From the NCBI GenBank assembly GCA_016219005.1, contig JACRCN010000019.1:1-64000 (forward strand): a stretch of 64,000 nt of DNA. The letters run 5' to 3'. This DNA comes from Deltaproteobacteria bacterium (GTDB taxonomy: Bacteria > Desulfobacterota > Desulfobacteria > Desulfobacterales > SpSt-501). The notes beneath the pieces were generated by a model. The model did no database searches, was not told the DNA's origin, and saw nothing but the letters and a program-made list of their open reading frames with translations. Below, one piece after another: positions 7,755 through 15,869 of the stretch (the first letter of the stretch is position 1; the number at the start of each line of letters is the position of its first letter). A program made the translations under genes and the position numbers.

Positions 7755-9941
7755 CTACATGAAGTCCTGCAGGTTTCGCAGGCGGTGAGCCATCTCAATG
7801 TGCTCGTTCTGGGCATATCGGATCAATGCCTCGGTGTCGGGCATGAGTTTGCGATCATAGTGGATCACCGATCCGGCGACCTTCACCGGTACCGGCCGGC
7901 CGGAGATGCGGATGGGGTTTGCGTTCAACCATCTCAGCAGGCGGCGCGAGGCGAGATGGGCTTCCTTGGGGGTCGCCATCGGCAGCACCGCCACGAACAG
8001 CTTGTCGCTCAGGACCCCGATCCAGTCCGTGTTGCGCAGCTTGCCCCGCAGTTTTTTTAGAATCTCGGTCGTCACATCGACGGAAGACACTTCCCCGCCG
8101 TCCCCGGAGGCCGGGGCTGCCGTCTTGAAAAGCGAAAAGGCAACTCCGCTGAGGTCTGTCCCGTATCGCACCGCGCGCGCGATCTCGATTTCCAGCAGCA
8201 TCCGGGTATGTTTTTGACTGAAGACGATGTCGTCTATCTTTTTCTCGGCGCTGCGGTCGCTTTTCTTCACCGCCTCGATCGATTCGAAAATCTTCGGCAA
8301 GTCGTTTTCATCCAGCCCCCGCTCCTTGAAATCGGCGCGAACCTGGCCGAGCACCCGTTTCAACTCGTGGTCCTCGGCGAGGCCGTCCTCCAGATTCTGC
8401 AGGAGCGTCCGGTGATCGGCTGCCTTCAGGGAACCCTGGTATTCCGCCAGCTCCGCGCGAATGGCCTGAACGCTCGACTCCAGCCGGGCCTGCAGCCGCT
8501 GTTCGACCTCGTCGGCGAACCGAGCGTCGCCCGTTCCGCCGCGCAGGCCGCTCACCACCTTGGCGTTGAAATGCAGCACCAGGCTGCGCAGTTTTTCGTC
8601 GCTGGCAGCCGGATCCGTTCCGCCGCCGCGGTTCATCAGCATGGGACCGAGGCGTTCCAGATGGTCGACCAGGATGTCGCACAGGGGTTTGGAGCTGCCG
8701 GACTCCTTTTCAATTTCGGAGGCCAGGTAAAGAAACCGGGCAAACCCGGTGGGGTCCGATTTCAGCCGGCCCAAAAGATCGCTGCCGTCAACGCCGATGT
8801 CCTCCGCGCCCTGTTGGATAGCCTGGACGAGTCCCTCGTTCTGCCGGTCCGCCTCCAGCTGCTTGATCAGTTTCGAAAAATCCGCCAGCGGCATGCCTTC
8901 GGCCACGAGACAGGCCTTGATCCTGGGCAGCAGCCGCTTGAGGTCCTCGGGCAGCGGCACGATGCGCTGCAGGACAAAGGCAAGGCGTTCGACCGGCGTT
9001 TTGCCTTGGTCGTACTCTTTTCGAACCAGCTCCAGGACGACCGCATCGGTGATGTCTTCGGCTTGGTCCCGGACCTGGCCGTCCCGGTCCAGAAAGGTCC
9101 CGAGGGATTTCCGGGCTTCGATCTCGTTCAGCAGTTCGCGCTTCATGTTCACGAGCGCTTCCGCCAGCCCGGAGAGCGCGACCGGGGCGCCTTCGGAGAG
9201 CACCTGCTTGATTTCGCTGCTGAGCGCACTCAGGTGGCCCGTGATGGAGCAGGGCTGCCCCGGCGGTCCATCACCCGCACCTTGCCCCGGGCCTGTGGAC
9301 AGGCTCCTTGCCACTAGGCCGTGGGAGAAACCGGTCGGGTCCGCCAGCAGGCCCTTGAGCGAGAGGTTCTGGTCAAGCTCCTCCATGAGCAGCTTTCCGG
9401 CAATCATACCCAGGGCTTCCTGGTAATGCCGGGAAGAGTCCAACTCGCCGCTGAGCCGCTCGCTCTTTTCCGCCTCCGATTTGGCGATAACCTGGTCGTC
9501 CTCGGTCACCTTCTGGTAGAAGATGTGGTTGATCTTGATGTGGTTGACCCGGAGGGCTGCCGCGGCGCTTCGCATCTGCTCCGCCGACGGGTAGCGGCGG
9601 ATATCCAGAAAAATCTTGACGAAGTCCTCGACCTCGCGCTTCTGGATTTCCTTTTCGATGGAGATGGACGTCACCTTCGCCTTTTTGAAATGCGCCGACA
9701 TCTTGAAATAGTTCAAGTTCCGGTCCAGCGGCTCGTCCTCGAGGAAAAACTGGTCCCGGGTGTAAATCAGAACGACCGGCGAGGTGGTCTTCAGAAGCTC
9801 GAGGATGGATTGATAGAACTCCTCGACGGCCTGGACCGAGAACGGATGACCCGGACCGTACATCGAGACACGGTTGAACAGGAGCACAAAGGATTTGCCT
9901 GCCTTGTAATAGCCCTTTTTGATCGAAGCGGCGTTCAGCAT
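7755..9941 (-). CDS. Large signalling protein with C-terminal degenerate GGDEF domain
   Basis: 728 residues from the ATG at 9941, which follows the kinase stop codon by 2 bases, so translation is probably coupled; an ATG at 10004 inside the kinase gene is less likely. The N-terminal 150 residues contain a 'YGPGHPFSVQAVEEFYQSIL' type segment that also occurs ahead of HD-GYP or GGDEF outputs. The middle is long, helical and acidic with probable coiled coils. The C-terminal 160 residues align with a GGDEF domain (LLEIEIARAVRYGTDL, then LRNTDWIGVLSDKLFVAVLP), but the GGDEF signature has become LSDKLF, so diguanylate cyclase activity is not expected. It may bind nucleotide or partners instead. Confidence 0.75.
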   Translation of the reverse strand: MLNAASIKKGYYKAGKSFVLLFNRVSMYGPGHPFSVQAVEEFYQSILELLKTTSPVVLIYTRDQFFLEDEPLDRNLNYFKMSAHFKKAKVTSISIEKEIQKREVEDFVKIFLDIRRYPSAEQMRSAAAALRVNHIKINHIFYQKVTEDDQVIAKSEAEKSERLSGELDSSRHYQEALGMIAGKLLMEELDQNLSLKGLLADPTGFSHGLVARSLSTGPGQGAGDGPPGQPCSITGHLSALSSEIKQVLSEGAPVALSGLAEALVNMKRELLNEIEARKSLGTFLDRDGQVRDQAEDITDAVVLELVRKEYDQGKTPVERLAFVLQRIVPLPEDLKRLLPRIKACLVAEGMPLADFSKLIKQLEADRQNEGLVQAIQQGAEDIGVDGSDLLGRLKSDPTGFARFLYLASEIEKESGSSKPLCDILVDHLERLGPMLMNRGGGTDPAASDEKLRSLVLHFNAKVVSGLRGGTGDARFADEVEQRLQARLESSVQAIRAELAEYQGSLKAADHRTLLQNLEDGLAEDHELKRVLGQVRADFKERGLDENDLPKIFESIEAVKKSDRSAEKKIDDIVFSQKHTRMLLEIEIARAVRYGTDLSGVAFSLFKTAAPASGDGGEVSSVDVTTEILKKLRGKLRNTDWIGVLSDKLFVAVLPMATPKEAHLASRRLLRWLNANPIRISGRPVPVKVAGSVIHYDRKLMPDTEALIRYAQNEHIEMAHRLRNLQDFM

Positions 9942-9943
9942 GT

Positions 9944-10945
9944 TCAATGCGAGCTCATAAATTTTCGTTCGTAGGCCATCAGCTCCGCCAGGAACTCCCT
10001 GCACGAGGGATACCGCTGCAACGGATCGTGGGCAGTGGCCATGGCAATGATGGCATCCATTTCAGGGTTCAGGCGTGGGTTGACCTGAGACGGCGCCTTG
10101 ATGTAAATCCCGGCCCCCGAAAGTTTGGCCTGCAACAGATCGTCGGCCGATGCAAAGTTTGCCAAGGGCAGCGATTCGACCAGGAGCCTGAAGAGAAGCA
10201 CGCCGACGGCATGGATATCCGCCCGGGCGTCCGTGTCGCCGCCGAGAATTTGCTCGGGGGCCATGAAGAGCGGGCTGCCCCGGGGTATCTGCAAGGCATC
10301 GGCCCGGGCCGAGACGATCCGGGATATCCCGAAGTCCGTGATGACGGGGATGTGGGATTCGGCGAGGACCAGGATGTTTTCAGGCTTGATGTCCCGGTGC
10401 ACCACCCCGCGCTTGTGCGCGTAGCTCAACGCCTCCAGGATCTGCTTGATCATGGACAGCGCGGTCCGGATCGGAAAAATGCGCCGTGACGGCACCACGT
10501 TCCGGGCGATTTTCCGGAGCATGGCCGAGAGTGAGGCCCCCTCGATCAACTGCATGGTGAAGTAGCGGAATTCGCCGGTCGCGCCGATTTCATAGATCGG
10601 CATGATGTTGGGGTGCGACAGACCCGCCACGGCCTCGGCCTCCTGCTCGAAGAGTCTGATCGATTCCTCCGTGCACATGCACTTCGGCAGGATTTTCACG
10701 GCGATTCGCCGCTTCAGGCTCTGCTGGTAGGCCGTGAACACAACCCCCATCTGGCCGCGGGCCAGCTCCTTTAAAAGAGTGACCGTGCCGATGGTCATGC
10801 CGATGGCTTTCGTCGCGTCAAAGGCGTCTATGGAATTCATCGAGTTGAGGTTGTCCATTCGCGTTCGGGTGCCCGGCCGGCTGGGGCCGAGGCCCCATAT
10901 TCCTATTTTCGACCAATCACCAAAAATCTTAAGTGAATTCGGCAC
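9944..10945 (-). CDS. Hanks-type serine/threonine protein kinase
   Basis: Up to 333 residues with a nearly complete kinase domain and no transmembrane segment. Visible are the Gly-rich loop ARGQMGVV (its first Gly replaced by Ala), Lys84 in AVKIL, the catalytic loop HRDIKPEN (183-190), DFG (204-206) and the APEQ activation-segment end. All essential catalytic residues are present, so it should be active. The start is uncertain: ATGs at 10945, 10858 and 10840 are possible, none with a strong ribosome site, and residues before about 45 are not conserved. First gene of an operon with the pseudo-GGDEF and FHA genes. Confidence 0.9.
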   Translation of the reverse strand: MPNSLKIFGDWSKIGIWGLGPSRPGTRTRMDNLNSMNSIDAFDATKAIGMTIGTVTLLKELARGQMGVVFTAYQQSLKRRIAVKILPKCMCTEESIRLFEQEAEAVAGLSHPNIMPIYEIGATGEFRYFTMQLIEGASLSAMLRKIARNVVPSRRIFPIRTALSMIKQILEALSYAHKRGVVHRDIKPENILVLAESHIPVITDFGISRIVSARADALQIPRGSPLFMAPEQILGGDTDARADIHAVGVLLFRLLVESLPLANFASADDLLQAKLSGAGIYIKAPSQVNPRLNPEMDAIIAMATAHDPLQRYPSCREFLAELMAYERKFMSSH

Positions 10946-11148
10946 TATCCGCGGGACGCGGGGGCGGCGGGTCCTCGGGGAAGGCGAGCCGCGTTGACTA
11001 TGGCGGCGAATGCAGGTACAGGAAGCTTTTCGAACACGGCAAGTCCGCGCCCCGGCTTCGTTTCGTTCCGCACCCGGCGCGGGTTTACCTCACGGATGCA
11101 GGTGCACCGCTTCAAGCATCGACCCGCTTTGACGGCATGAGCTCGGGG

Positions 11149-11676
11149 ATGGATGGGATGGTACTGCTGGAAACTGCGCGTCTTCGCATGCGGCCGGTCC
11201 AACCGAGAGACCTCGACCGCCTCAGCGCCTTAAACGGCGACCCCCACAAGATGAAATTCATCAGCCCGCCGCTGTCCCGGCACCAGATGACGGAAGCCAT
11301 GGACTGGATGATCGGGGAGTGGCAGCGCATCGGATACGGATGGTTTGCCATATTTGAGAAGAGCTCGCGCGCCTTCGTGGGGCAGGTCGGCCTGCAGTGC
11401 TTCGAGTACGACCCTCGGTCGGCGGAGACGGAACTGGCATTCGTGATCAAAAGATCGGCCTGGGGCCGGGGATACGCGCGCGAGGCGGCCGGGGAGGTCC
11501 TGAGATTCGGCTTCGAGCGGCACTCGTTTGAAAAAATCGTCTCGGTGATCGCTCCGGACAACCCGGCCCCGCAAGCCATACTCCGAAAACTCGGTTTCGC
11601 CTGCACGGGGGAGCGTACCGCCTATGGCCACCGCGTGATGTATTTCGAAATCACCCGGGAGCAGTTCCTGGCCTGA
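11149..11676 (+). CDS. GNAT family N-acetyltransferase (RimJ/RimL-like)
   Basis: About 175 residues. The family pattern is clear: LLETARLRMRPVQPRDL at the start, FVGQVGLQ in the middle, then the acetyl-CoA loop AWGRGYAREA and the helix plus NPAPQAILRKLGF typical of RimJ/RimL acetyltransferases. The frame is open back to 10933 but that overlaps the divergent kinase gene and lacks homology, so the start is placed at one of the clustered ATGs (11137, 11149, 11158). It probably acetylates an amine of a protein N-terminus or small molecule; the target is unknown. Confidence 0.8.
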   Translation: MDGMVLLETARLRMRPVQPRDLDRLSALNGDPHKMKFISPPLSRHQMTEAMDWMIGEWQRIGYGWFAIFEKSSRAFVGQVGLQCFEYDPRSAETELAFVIKRSAWGRGYAREAAGEVLRFGFERHSFEKIVSVIAPDNPAPQAILRKLGFACTGERTAYGHRVMYFEITREQFLA

Positions 11677-11689
11677 GCGCGATCGGGCA

Positions 11690-11870
11690 TTTTTCAGCTT
11701 CTCCGCATTAAGAGTGCTGAGCAGTTCCACCGCGATCTCTTTGACGCGCTTGACCTCGGCGGCGCCGCGATCGGGCTTTTTCAACAGGTCGAAGACGGCT
11801 TAGGATTCCTCGTCAAGCCCTTCGCGTATAGGCCGCGCTTCCTCCTGATGATTTATCAACATCGCCCTCT
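11690..11870 (-). pseudogene. Probable relic of a type I restriction HsdR C-terminus
   Basis: On the minus strand the reading MLINHQEEARPIREGLDEE, a TAA at 11800-11802, then AVFDLLKKPDRGAAEVKRVK and EIAVELLSTLNAEKL resembles the C-terminal tail of HsdR subunits (FDLL.KP......VK.VA.ELL..LK.EKL). The frame is interrupted and no other hsd gene is present, so this would be a decayed fragment. The match is by eye and short. Confidence 0.35.
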
Positions 11871-11944
11871 CGGCTTTTTTTAAGGTTTGCCGTGGCGCGT
11901 CTTCTTTTATTCGACTTGAAATAGACGGCGAGCCGTCTGAAACC

Positions 11945-11995
11945 GGCATCATCTGCGGTCTTGTGACGCAGTTGCATCACTAAAGTGATGATGCC
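11945..11995. repeat. Nested inverted repeats between convergent genes
   Basis: GGCATCATC (11945-11953) is mirrored by GATGATGCC (11987-11995). Inside are CTGCG/CGCAG (11953-11957/11967-11971) and CATCAC-TAAA-GTGATG (11975-11990), so alternative hairpins compete. No T-run follows. The rest of the 11677-12034 gap holds only the HsdR-like relic. Confidence 0.5.
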
Positions 11996-12034
11996 GCAAG
12001 AGCCGCCCGGCGGCTGAACGCCGCGGAAGGCCTG

Positions 12035-12358
12035 CTATTTAAAGTCATCCCGCGTTGGTGCAAACACTTCGATTACCTCGGCTGGGCCCTTGAGGCAACG
12101 GGCGGAATGAACCGTGTTGGATGGAATGTGGTAGGCTCCGCCGGCCGACACTGCTCGGGTTTCGCCCGCGATGGTCAGCTCCATCTCGCCCTTGACCACC
12201 GTGCCGATCTGTTCGTGCGGGTGGCGGTGCTCGGGCAGGGGAGTGCCCGGCGTGAAAGTGAAATAGGCAAAGGTCATGCGCTCGCCGTGGATGACGCGCA
12301 TCTCGATCCCGTCGGCGGGTTTTTTAGCGGAAATCTCCTGAATGGCGTAATAGGTCAT
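12035..12358 (-). CDS. Cupin domain protein
   Basis: 107 residues from the ATG at 12358 (GGAAGGTGAGGA upstream); an in-frame TTG at 12379 lies inside that ribosome site and is rejected. It is a single small beta-barrel cupin with motif 1 EHRHPHEQIGTVVKGEME, giving the His-x-His-x3-4-Glu metal ligands, and motif 2 IPSNTVHSARC with the final His. Such proteins are metal-dependent enzymes or sugar/small-molecule binders. The neighbours do not reveal the substrate. Confidence 0.85.
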   Translation of the reverse strand: MTYYAIQEISAKKPADGIEMRVIHGERMTFAYFTFTPGTPLPEHRHPHEQIGTVVKGEMELTIAGETRAVSAGGAYHIPSNTVHSARCLKGPAEVIEVFAPTRDDFK

Positions 12359-12473
12359 GGCGACATCCTCACCTTCCAAAGCGGAACATTTCAGGCAATG
12401 CTACGACGGCCAATAATTGGTTTCGAAATCAAGGGATACAAACCGGCTGGCAAGGGCCGGCCGGTATTCTGTT

Positions 12474-13169
12474 TTATATTCCGCAGATTCTGCGCACGTC
12501 CTCGTTGTTCATCAGCTCGGCGACCGGGCCCTGGCAGCGGATGCGGCCGTTGTCGATGATGTAGCCGTAGTCGCTCAGCCCCAGGGTGAACTTGAGGTTC
12601 TGCTCCGCGAGCAGCACGGTCAGGCCCAGGGCCTTCAAACGGGCGATGCGATCCCCCAGGACCTTCACCATGAGGGGCGCCAGGCCCTCGGTCGGCTCGT
12701 CCAGGAGCAGCAGCCGGGGGTTGGTCATCAACGCGCGGGCGATGGCGAGCATCTTCTGTTCGCCGCCGCTCAGAAGCCCTCCCCGGCGCGCGTCCATGGG
12801 CTTGAGCGGCGGGAAGAGCTCGTAGACCTTGTCCTTGTCCCACGCCTCGGTGCCCGGGCCCTGTCGGGCGGCGATCGCGAGGTTTTCACCCACGGTGAGG
12901 TCCGCGAAGATGCGGCGGTCGTCGGGGACGTAGCCGAGGCCCTTGCGCACCATCCGGTAGGGAGCGACCCCCGTAACGTCCTCGTCATGCAGGCGCACCC
13001 GCCCCCGGATCGGCGGCACCAGCCCCATGATGCTCCGCAGCGTGGTGGTCTTGCCCGCGCCATTGCGGCCGAGCAGGCAGACCACCTGCCCCTGCTTGAT
13101 CTTCAGGGAGACGTCGAAGAGGATGTGGCTCATCCCGTAAAACGTGTGAATGCTCTCGACCTCAAGCAT
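12474..13169 (-). CDS. livF: Branched-chain amino acid ABC transporter ATP-binding protein LivF
   Basis: 231 residues from the ATG at 13169, 2 bases after the livG stop. A longer frame continuing into livG in another phase is spurious. Walker A is GRNGAGKTT, the signature is LLSGGEQKMLAIARAL, Walker B LLLLDEPTEGLAP and the switch His is replaced by Gln/Asn in LLAEQN, as is normal for LivF. With LivG it drives uptake of branched-chain amino acids or related amides through LivH/LivM. Last gene of the operon livK-H-M-G-F. Confidence 0.95.
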   Translation of the reverse strand: MLEVESIHTFYGMSHILFDVSLKIKQGQVVCLLGRNGAGKTTTLRSIMGLVPPIRGRVRLHDEDVTGVAPYRMVRKGLGYVPDDRRIFADLTVGENLAIAARQGPGTEAWDKDKVYELFPPLKPMDARRGGLLSGGEQKMLAIARALMTNPRLLLLDEPTEGLAPLMVKVLGDRIARLKALGLTVLLAEQNLKFTLGLSDYGYIIDNGRIRCQGPVAELMNNEDVRRICGI

Positions 13170-13171
13170 CT

Positions 13172-13906
13172 TCAGGCTCCCCCCAGGTAGGCTTCCTGCA
13201 CCGTGACGTTGCGCCGTACCTCCTCCGGATCGGCCTGGATGATGGTGCGGCCCTGCTGCATCACCATGATGCGGGTCGCGACATTGAACACCACCTCCAT
13301 GTCGTGTTCGCAGAAAAGGATGGTGAGGCCCTGCTCGCGCGCAAGGCGGGTCACCAGCCCCATGGTGGCGGCGGTCTCCTCCGGCGACATGCCGGCGGTC
13401 GGCTCGTCCAGGATGAGCAGTTCGGGCTCGTTGCCCAGGGCGATGGCGATTTCGAGCGTGCGCTTGTCGCCGTGGGACAGGACGCCGGCGACGGAGCGCT
13501 GCTTGTCGATCAGGCCGACGCTCTCGAGTATCCGCTCCGTCTCTTCCACGACCATGCGTTGGGCGGGCCGGAAAAGCGTGTGGCTCAGGTGCTTCTGGGA
13601 CAGCACCGAGACCTGGACGTTGCGGAACACCGTGAGCCGCGGGAAGATGTTGGCGACCTGAAAGGAGCGGGCGATGCCCTTGCGGCAAATCGCGTGGGCC
13701 GGCAGGCGGCTGATCTCCGCACCGTTGAACGTGATTCGCCCCTGGTCGGGTTTGAGGTGACCGGTGATCAGATTGAAGAGGGTGGTCTTGCCCGCGCCGT
13801 TCGGCCCGATGACGGCCACCAGCTCCCCCGGGTCCACAGCGAGGTGGGCACCGTCGACCGCCTTGAAGTCGTCAAAGGATTTCCGAAGGTTTTCGACCCG
13901 CAGCAT
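13172..13906 (-). CDS. livG: Branched-chain amino acid ABC transporter ATP-binding protein LivG
   Basis: 244 residues. Walker A GPNGAGKTT, signature VLSHGDKRTLEIAIAL (the Ser-His-Gly form typical of LivG), Walker B LLILDEPTAGMSP and switch His in FCEHDMEVV. It pairs with LivF as the ATPase heterodimer on the cytoplasmic face. It begins 9 bases after livM and ends 2 bases before livF, consistent with one transcript. Confidence 0.95.
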   Translation of the reverse strand: MLRVENLRKSFDDFKAVDGAHLAVDPGELVAVIGPNGAGKTTLFNLITGHLKPDQGRITFNGAEISRLPAHAICRKGIARSFQVANIFPRLTVFRNVQVSVLSQKHLSHTLFRPAQRMVVEETERILESVGLIDKQRSVAGVLSHGDKRTLEIAIALGNEPELLILDEPTAGMSPEETAATMGLVTRLAREQGLTILFCEHDMEVVFNVATRIMVMQQGRTIIQADPEEVRRNVTVQEAYLGGA

Positions 13907-13915
13907 CGTTGCCCC

Positions 13916-14881
13916 CTACTCCGCCGCCTTCATGGAAGCGCGACGCCCGCGCTGCCGGACGAGTTCCCGCAGGTGGATGCCCATGATGCCCTCGGGCAGG
14001 AAAAAAATCAACAGGATCAGAACGATGCCCAAGACCAGCGTCCAGTAATCCGTGTAGCTGCCGACGAACGTGCGCAGCGCCACCATGATCGCCGCCCCCA
14101 GCATCGGCCCGTAGAAGGTGAACCACCCGCCCAACAGGCACATGATGAAAATTTCAAGCGAGAGCACCCAGAACAGCATGTCGGGAAAGACCGAACCCTC
14201 CAGCACGACGAAGAGTACGCCGGCGACACCGGCAAAAAACGTGGCGACGACGATACCGATGAGCTGGTGACGCCGCACGTTGATGCCGACCGCCTCGCAG
14301 CGCTGGGGGTTGTCCCGGATCGCCCGCAGGGTCGCCCCGAACGGCGACTTCAGGATCAGGTACATGAGGGCCAGGCAGACGGCCACCACGCCGAGCACGA
14401 AATAGTAAACCCCGGTTGCGGACGATAGGAACTCCGGCATGGGGATGCCGTGGATGCCGTCATCGCCGTTGGTCAGACTGTACCAGCGCAGGACGAGGAT
14501 CCAGATCAGCGAGCCTAGGGAAATCTGCAGCATGCCGAAGTAGAGCTTGTTCAGCCGCACGCAAATGGCACCGACGACAAACCCGGTGGCCGCCGCCGCG
14601 ATCGGCCCGGCGCCGAAGGCCACCCACGCCGGCAACGACGTCCGGGTCAGGATGAGCGCGGCGGTGTACGCCCCGACCCCGTAGAACGCCGCGTGGTGGA
14701 ATTGGTAGGCGCCGCCGTGCCCGGCCAGCAGGTTCAGGCTCATGGCCAGCAGCCCCGTCACGAAGATCACGGCAAGAATGTAGACATAGAACCGGCCGGC
14801 GACGGCGGGCACCAGAAGCAGCACCGGCAGCAGCACCACGTGCTGCACAAATGCGCGCGAGCGGACGATGTCGGCGATCAC
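13916..14881 (-). CDS. livM: Branched-chain amino acid ABC transporter permease LivM
   Basis: 321 residues from a GTG at 14881, preceded by AAAGGGG; the frame is open further upstream but that overlaps livH in another phase. About eight to ten hydrophobic segments are visible, with the LivM hallmarks LLAGHGGAYQFHHAAFYGVGAYTA near the N-terminus (cut here as LLAGHGG and FYGVGAYTA) and the coupling loop SPFGATLRAIRDNPQRCEAVGI. It ends in a basic tail (RQRGRR). It forms the membrane channel with LivH. Confidence 0.93.
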   Translation of the reverse strand: MIADIVRSRAFVQHVVLLPVLLLVPAVAGRFYVYILAVIFVTGLLAMSLNLLAGHGGAYQFHHAAFYGVGAYTAALILTRTSLPAWVAFGAGPIAAAATGFVVGAICVRLNKLYFGMLQISLGSLIWILVLRWYSLTNGDDGIHGIPMPEFLSSATGVYYFVLGVVAVCLALMYLILKSPFGATLRAIRDNPQRCEAVGINVRRHQLIGIVVATFFAGVAGVLFVVLEGSVFPDMLFWVLSLEIFIMCLLGGWFTFYGPMLGAAIMVALRTFVGSYTDYWTLVLGIVLILLIFFLPEGIMGIHLRELVRQRGRRASMKAAE

Positions 14882-14895
14882 GGGGGCACCCCTTT

Positions 14896-15783
14896 CTACC
14901 AGACTGATTTCAGCAGACCGGTGGGCTTCAAGGTCAGGATGACGACCACCGCCAGGTACGGAAACACGATTGCGAACTGGGGCAGGATCAGGACCCCGAT
15001 GGACTGGGTGATGCCGAAGATGAGAGACCCCGCCAAGGCGCCCCAGATGTTGCCCAAGCCGCCGATGGTGACGATCAGGAAGGTCTCGATGATGATGGTG
15101 TGATCCATGCCCAGGGTGATGCTCACCGTCGGGGACACCAGGGCGCCGCCCAGCCCGGCCAGCAGGCAGCCGAGCACGAAGGCCAGGGCGAAGACCCAGC
15201 TCACGTTGATCCCGATCGCGCCGACCATCTCGCGGTCCACCGCCGCGGCGCGGGCGATCTTGCCGAACATGGTCCTGCTCGTCAGAAGCCACAGCCCGAC
15301 GGCGACCACCGGGCCGACGGCGAGCAGGAAAAGGTTGTAGCGGGGGAAGGCCGTGCCGAGCACTGACACCGATCCCTGGAGGAAGGGCGGCGCGGTGAGG
15401 GAGCGGTAGTCTGCGCCCCAAGTGATTTTCGTCAGGTCCCCCAGGATCAGCATGAGCGCGAAGGTGAACAGGAGCAACATGAGGTGCTCGCGCTCGTAGA
15501 GATGGCAGAACAGGGTTCTCTCGGCGATCAGACTGATCACCGCGACGGCCAGCGGGGCGAGCACGAGGGCCAGCCAGAAGCCGGAGACGCCGCCGACGGC
15601 CGTGGCCACGCTGTGGGCCACAAAGGCTCCGATCATGTACAGGGAGCCGTGGGCCACATTCGGCACGCGCAGCACGCCGAGGATGAAGCTCAGGCCTGAG
15701 GACACGATGAAAAGAATCATGGCCCGGCTCAGGCCCACCAGCAGCTGGCTGGTGAAGCCGGCCAGGGTGATGCTTTGTTCCAT
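14896..15783 (-). CDS. livH: Branched-chain amino acid ABC transporter permease LivH
   Basis: 295 residues, multi-pass. The LivH pattern is clear: SSGLSFILGVLRVPNVAHGS near residue 30, the cytoplasmic coupling helix MFGKIARAAAVDREMVGAIG, and FLIVTIGGLGNIWGA toward the C-terminus. It lies between livK (86 bases upstream) and livM (14 bases downstream). The longer livK-livH gap could hold a processing site, but no hairpin with a T-run was seen. Confidence 0.94.
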   Translation of the reverse strand: MEQSITLAGFTSQLLVGLSRAMILFIVSSGLSFILGVLRVPNVAHGSLYMIGAFVAHSVATAVGGVSGFWLALVLAPLAVAVISLIAERTLFCHLYEREHLMLLLFTFALMLILGDLTKITWGADYRSLTAPPFLQGSVSVLGTAFPRYNLFLLAVGPVVAVGLWLLTSRTMFGKIARAAAVDREMVGAIGINVSWVFALAFVLGCLLAGLGGALVSPTVSITLGMDHTIIIETFLIVTIGGLGNIWGALAGSLIFGITQSIGVLILPQFAIVFPYLAVVVILTLKPTGLLKSVW

Positions 15784-15869
15784 TTAGCGTCTGAATCCTT
15801 CAGCCGCCCCGAAAAATCATCTGCCCGCCGCGCCGGACACCGACGGGGCGGGCAGAGGGGCGAGCGGAT

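Noticed and set aside
12474-13688. A 404-codon leftward frame covering livF and extending through livG
   Set aside because: The N-terminal part is the wrong phase of livG; livF proper starts at the ATG at 13169.
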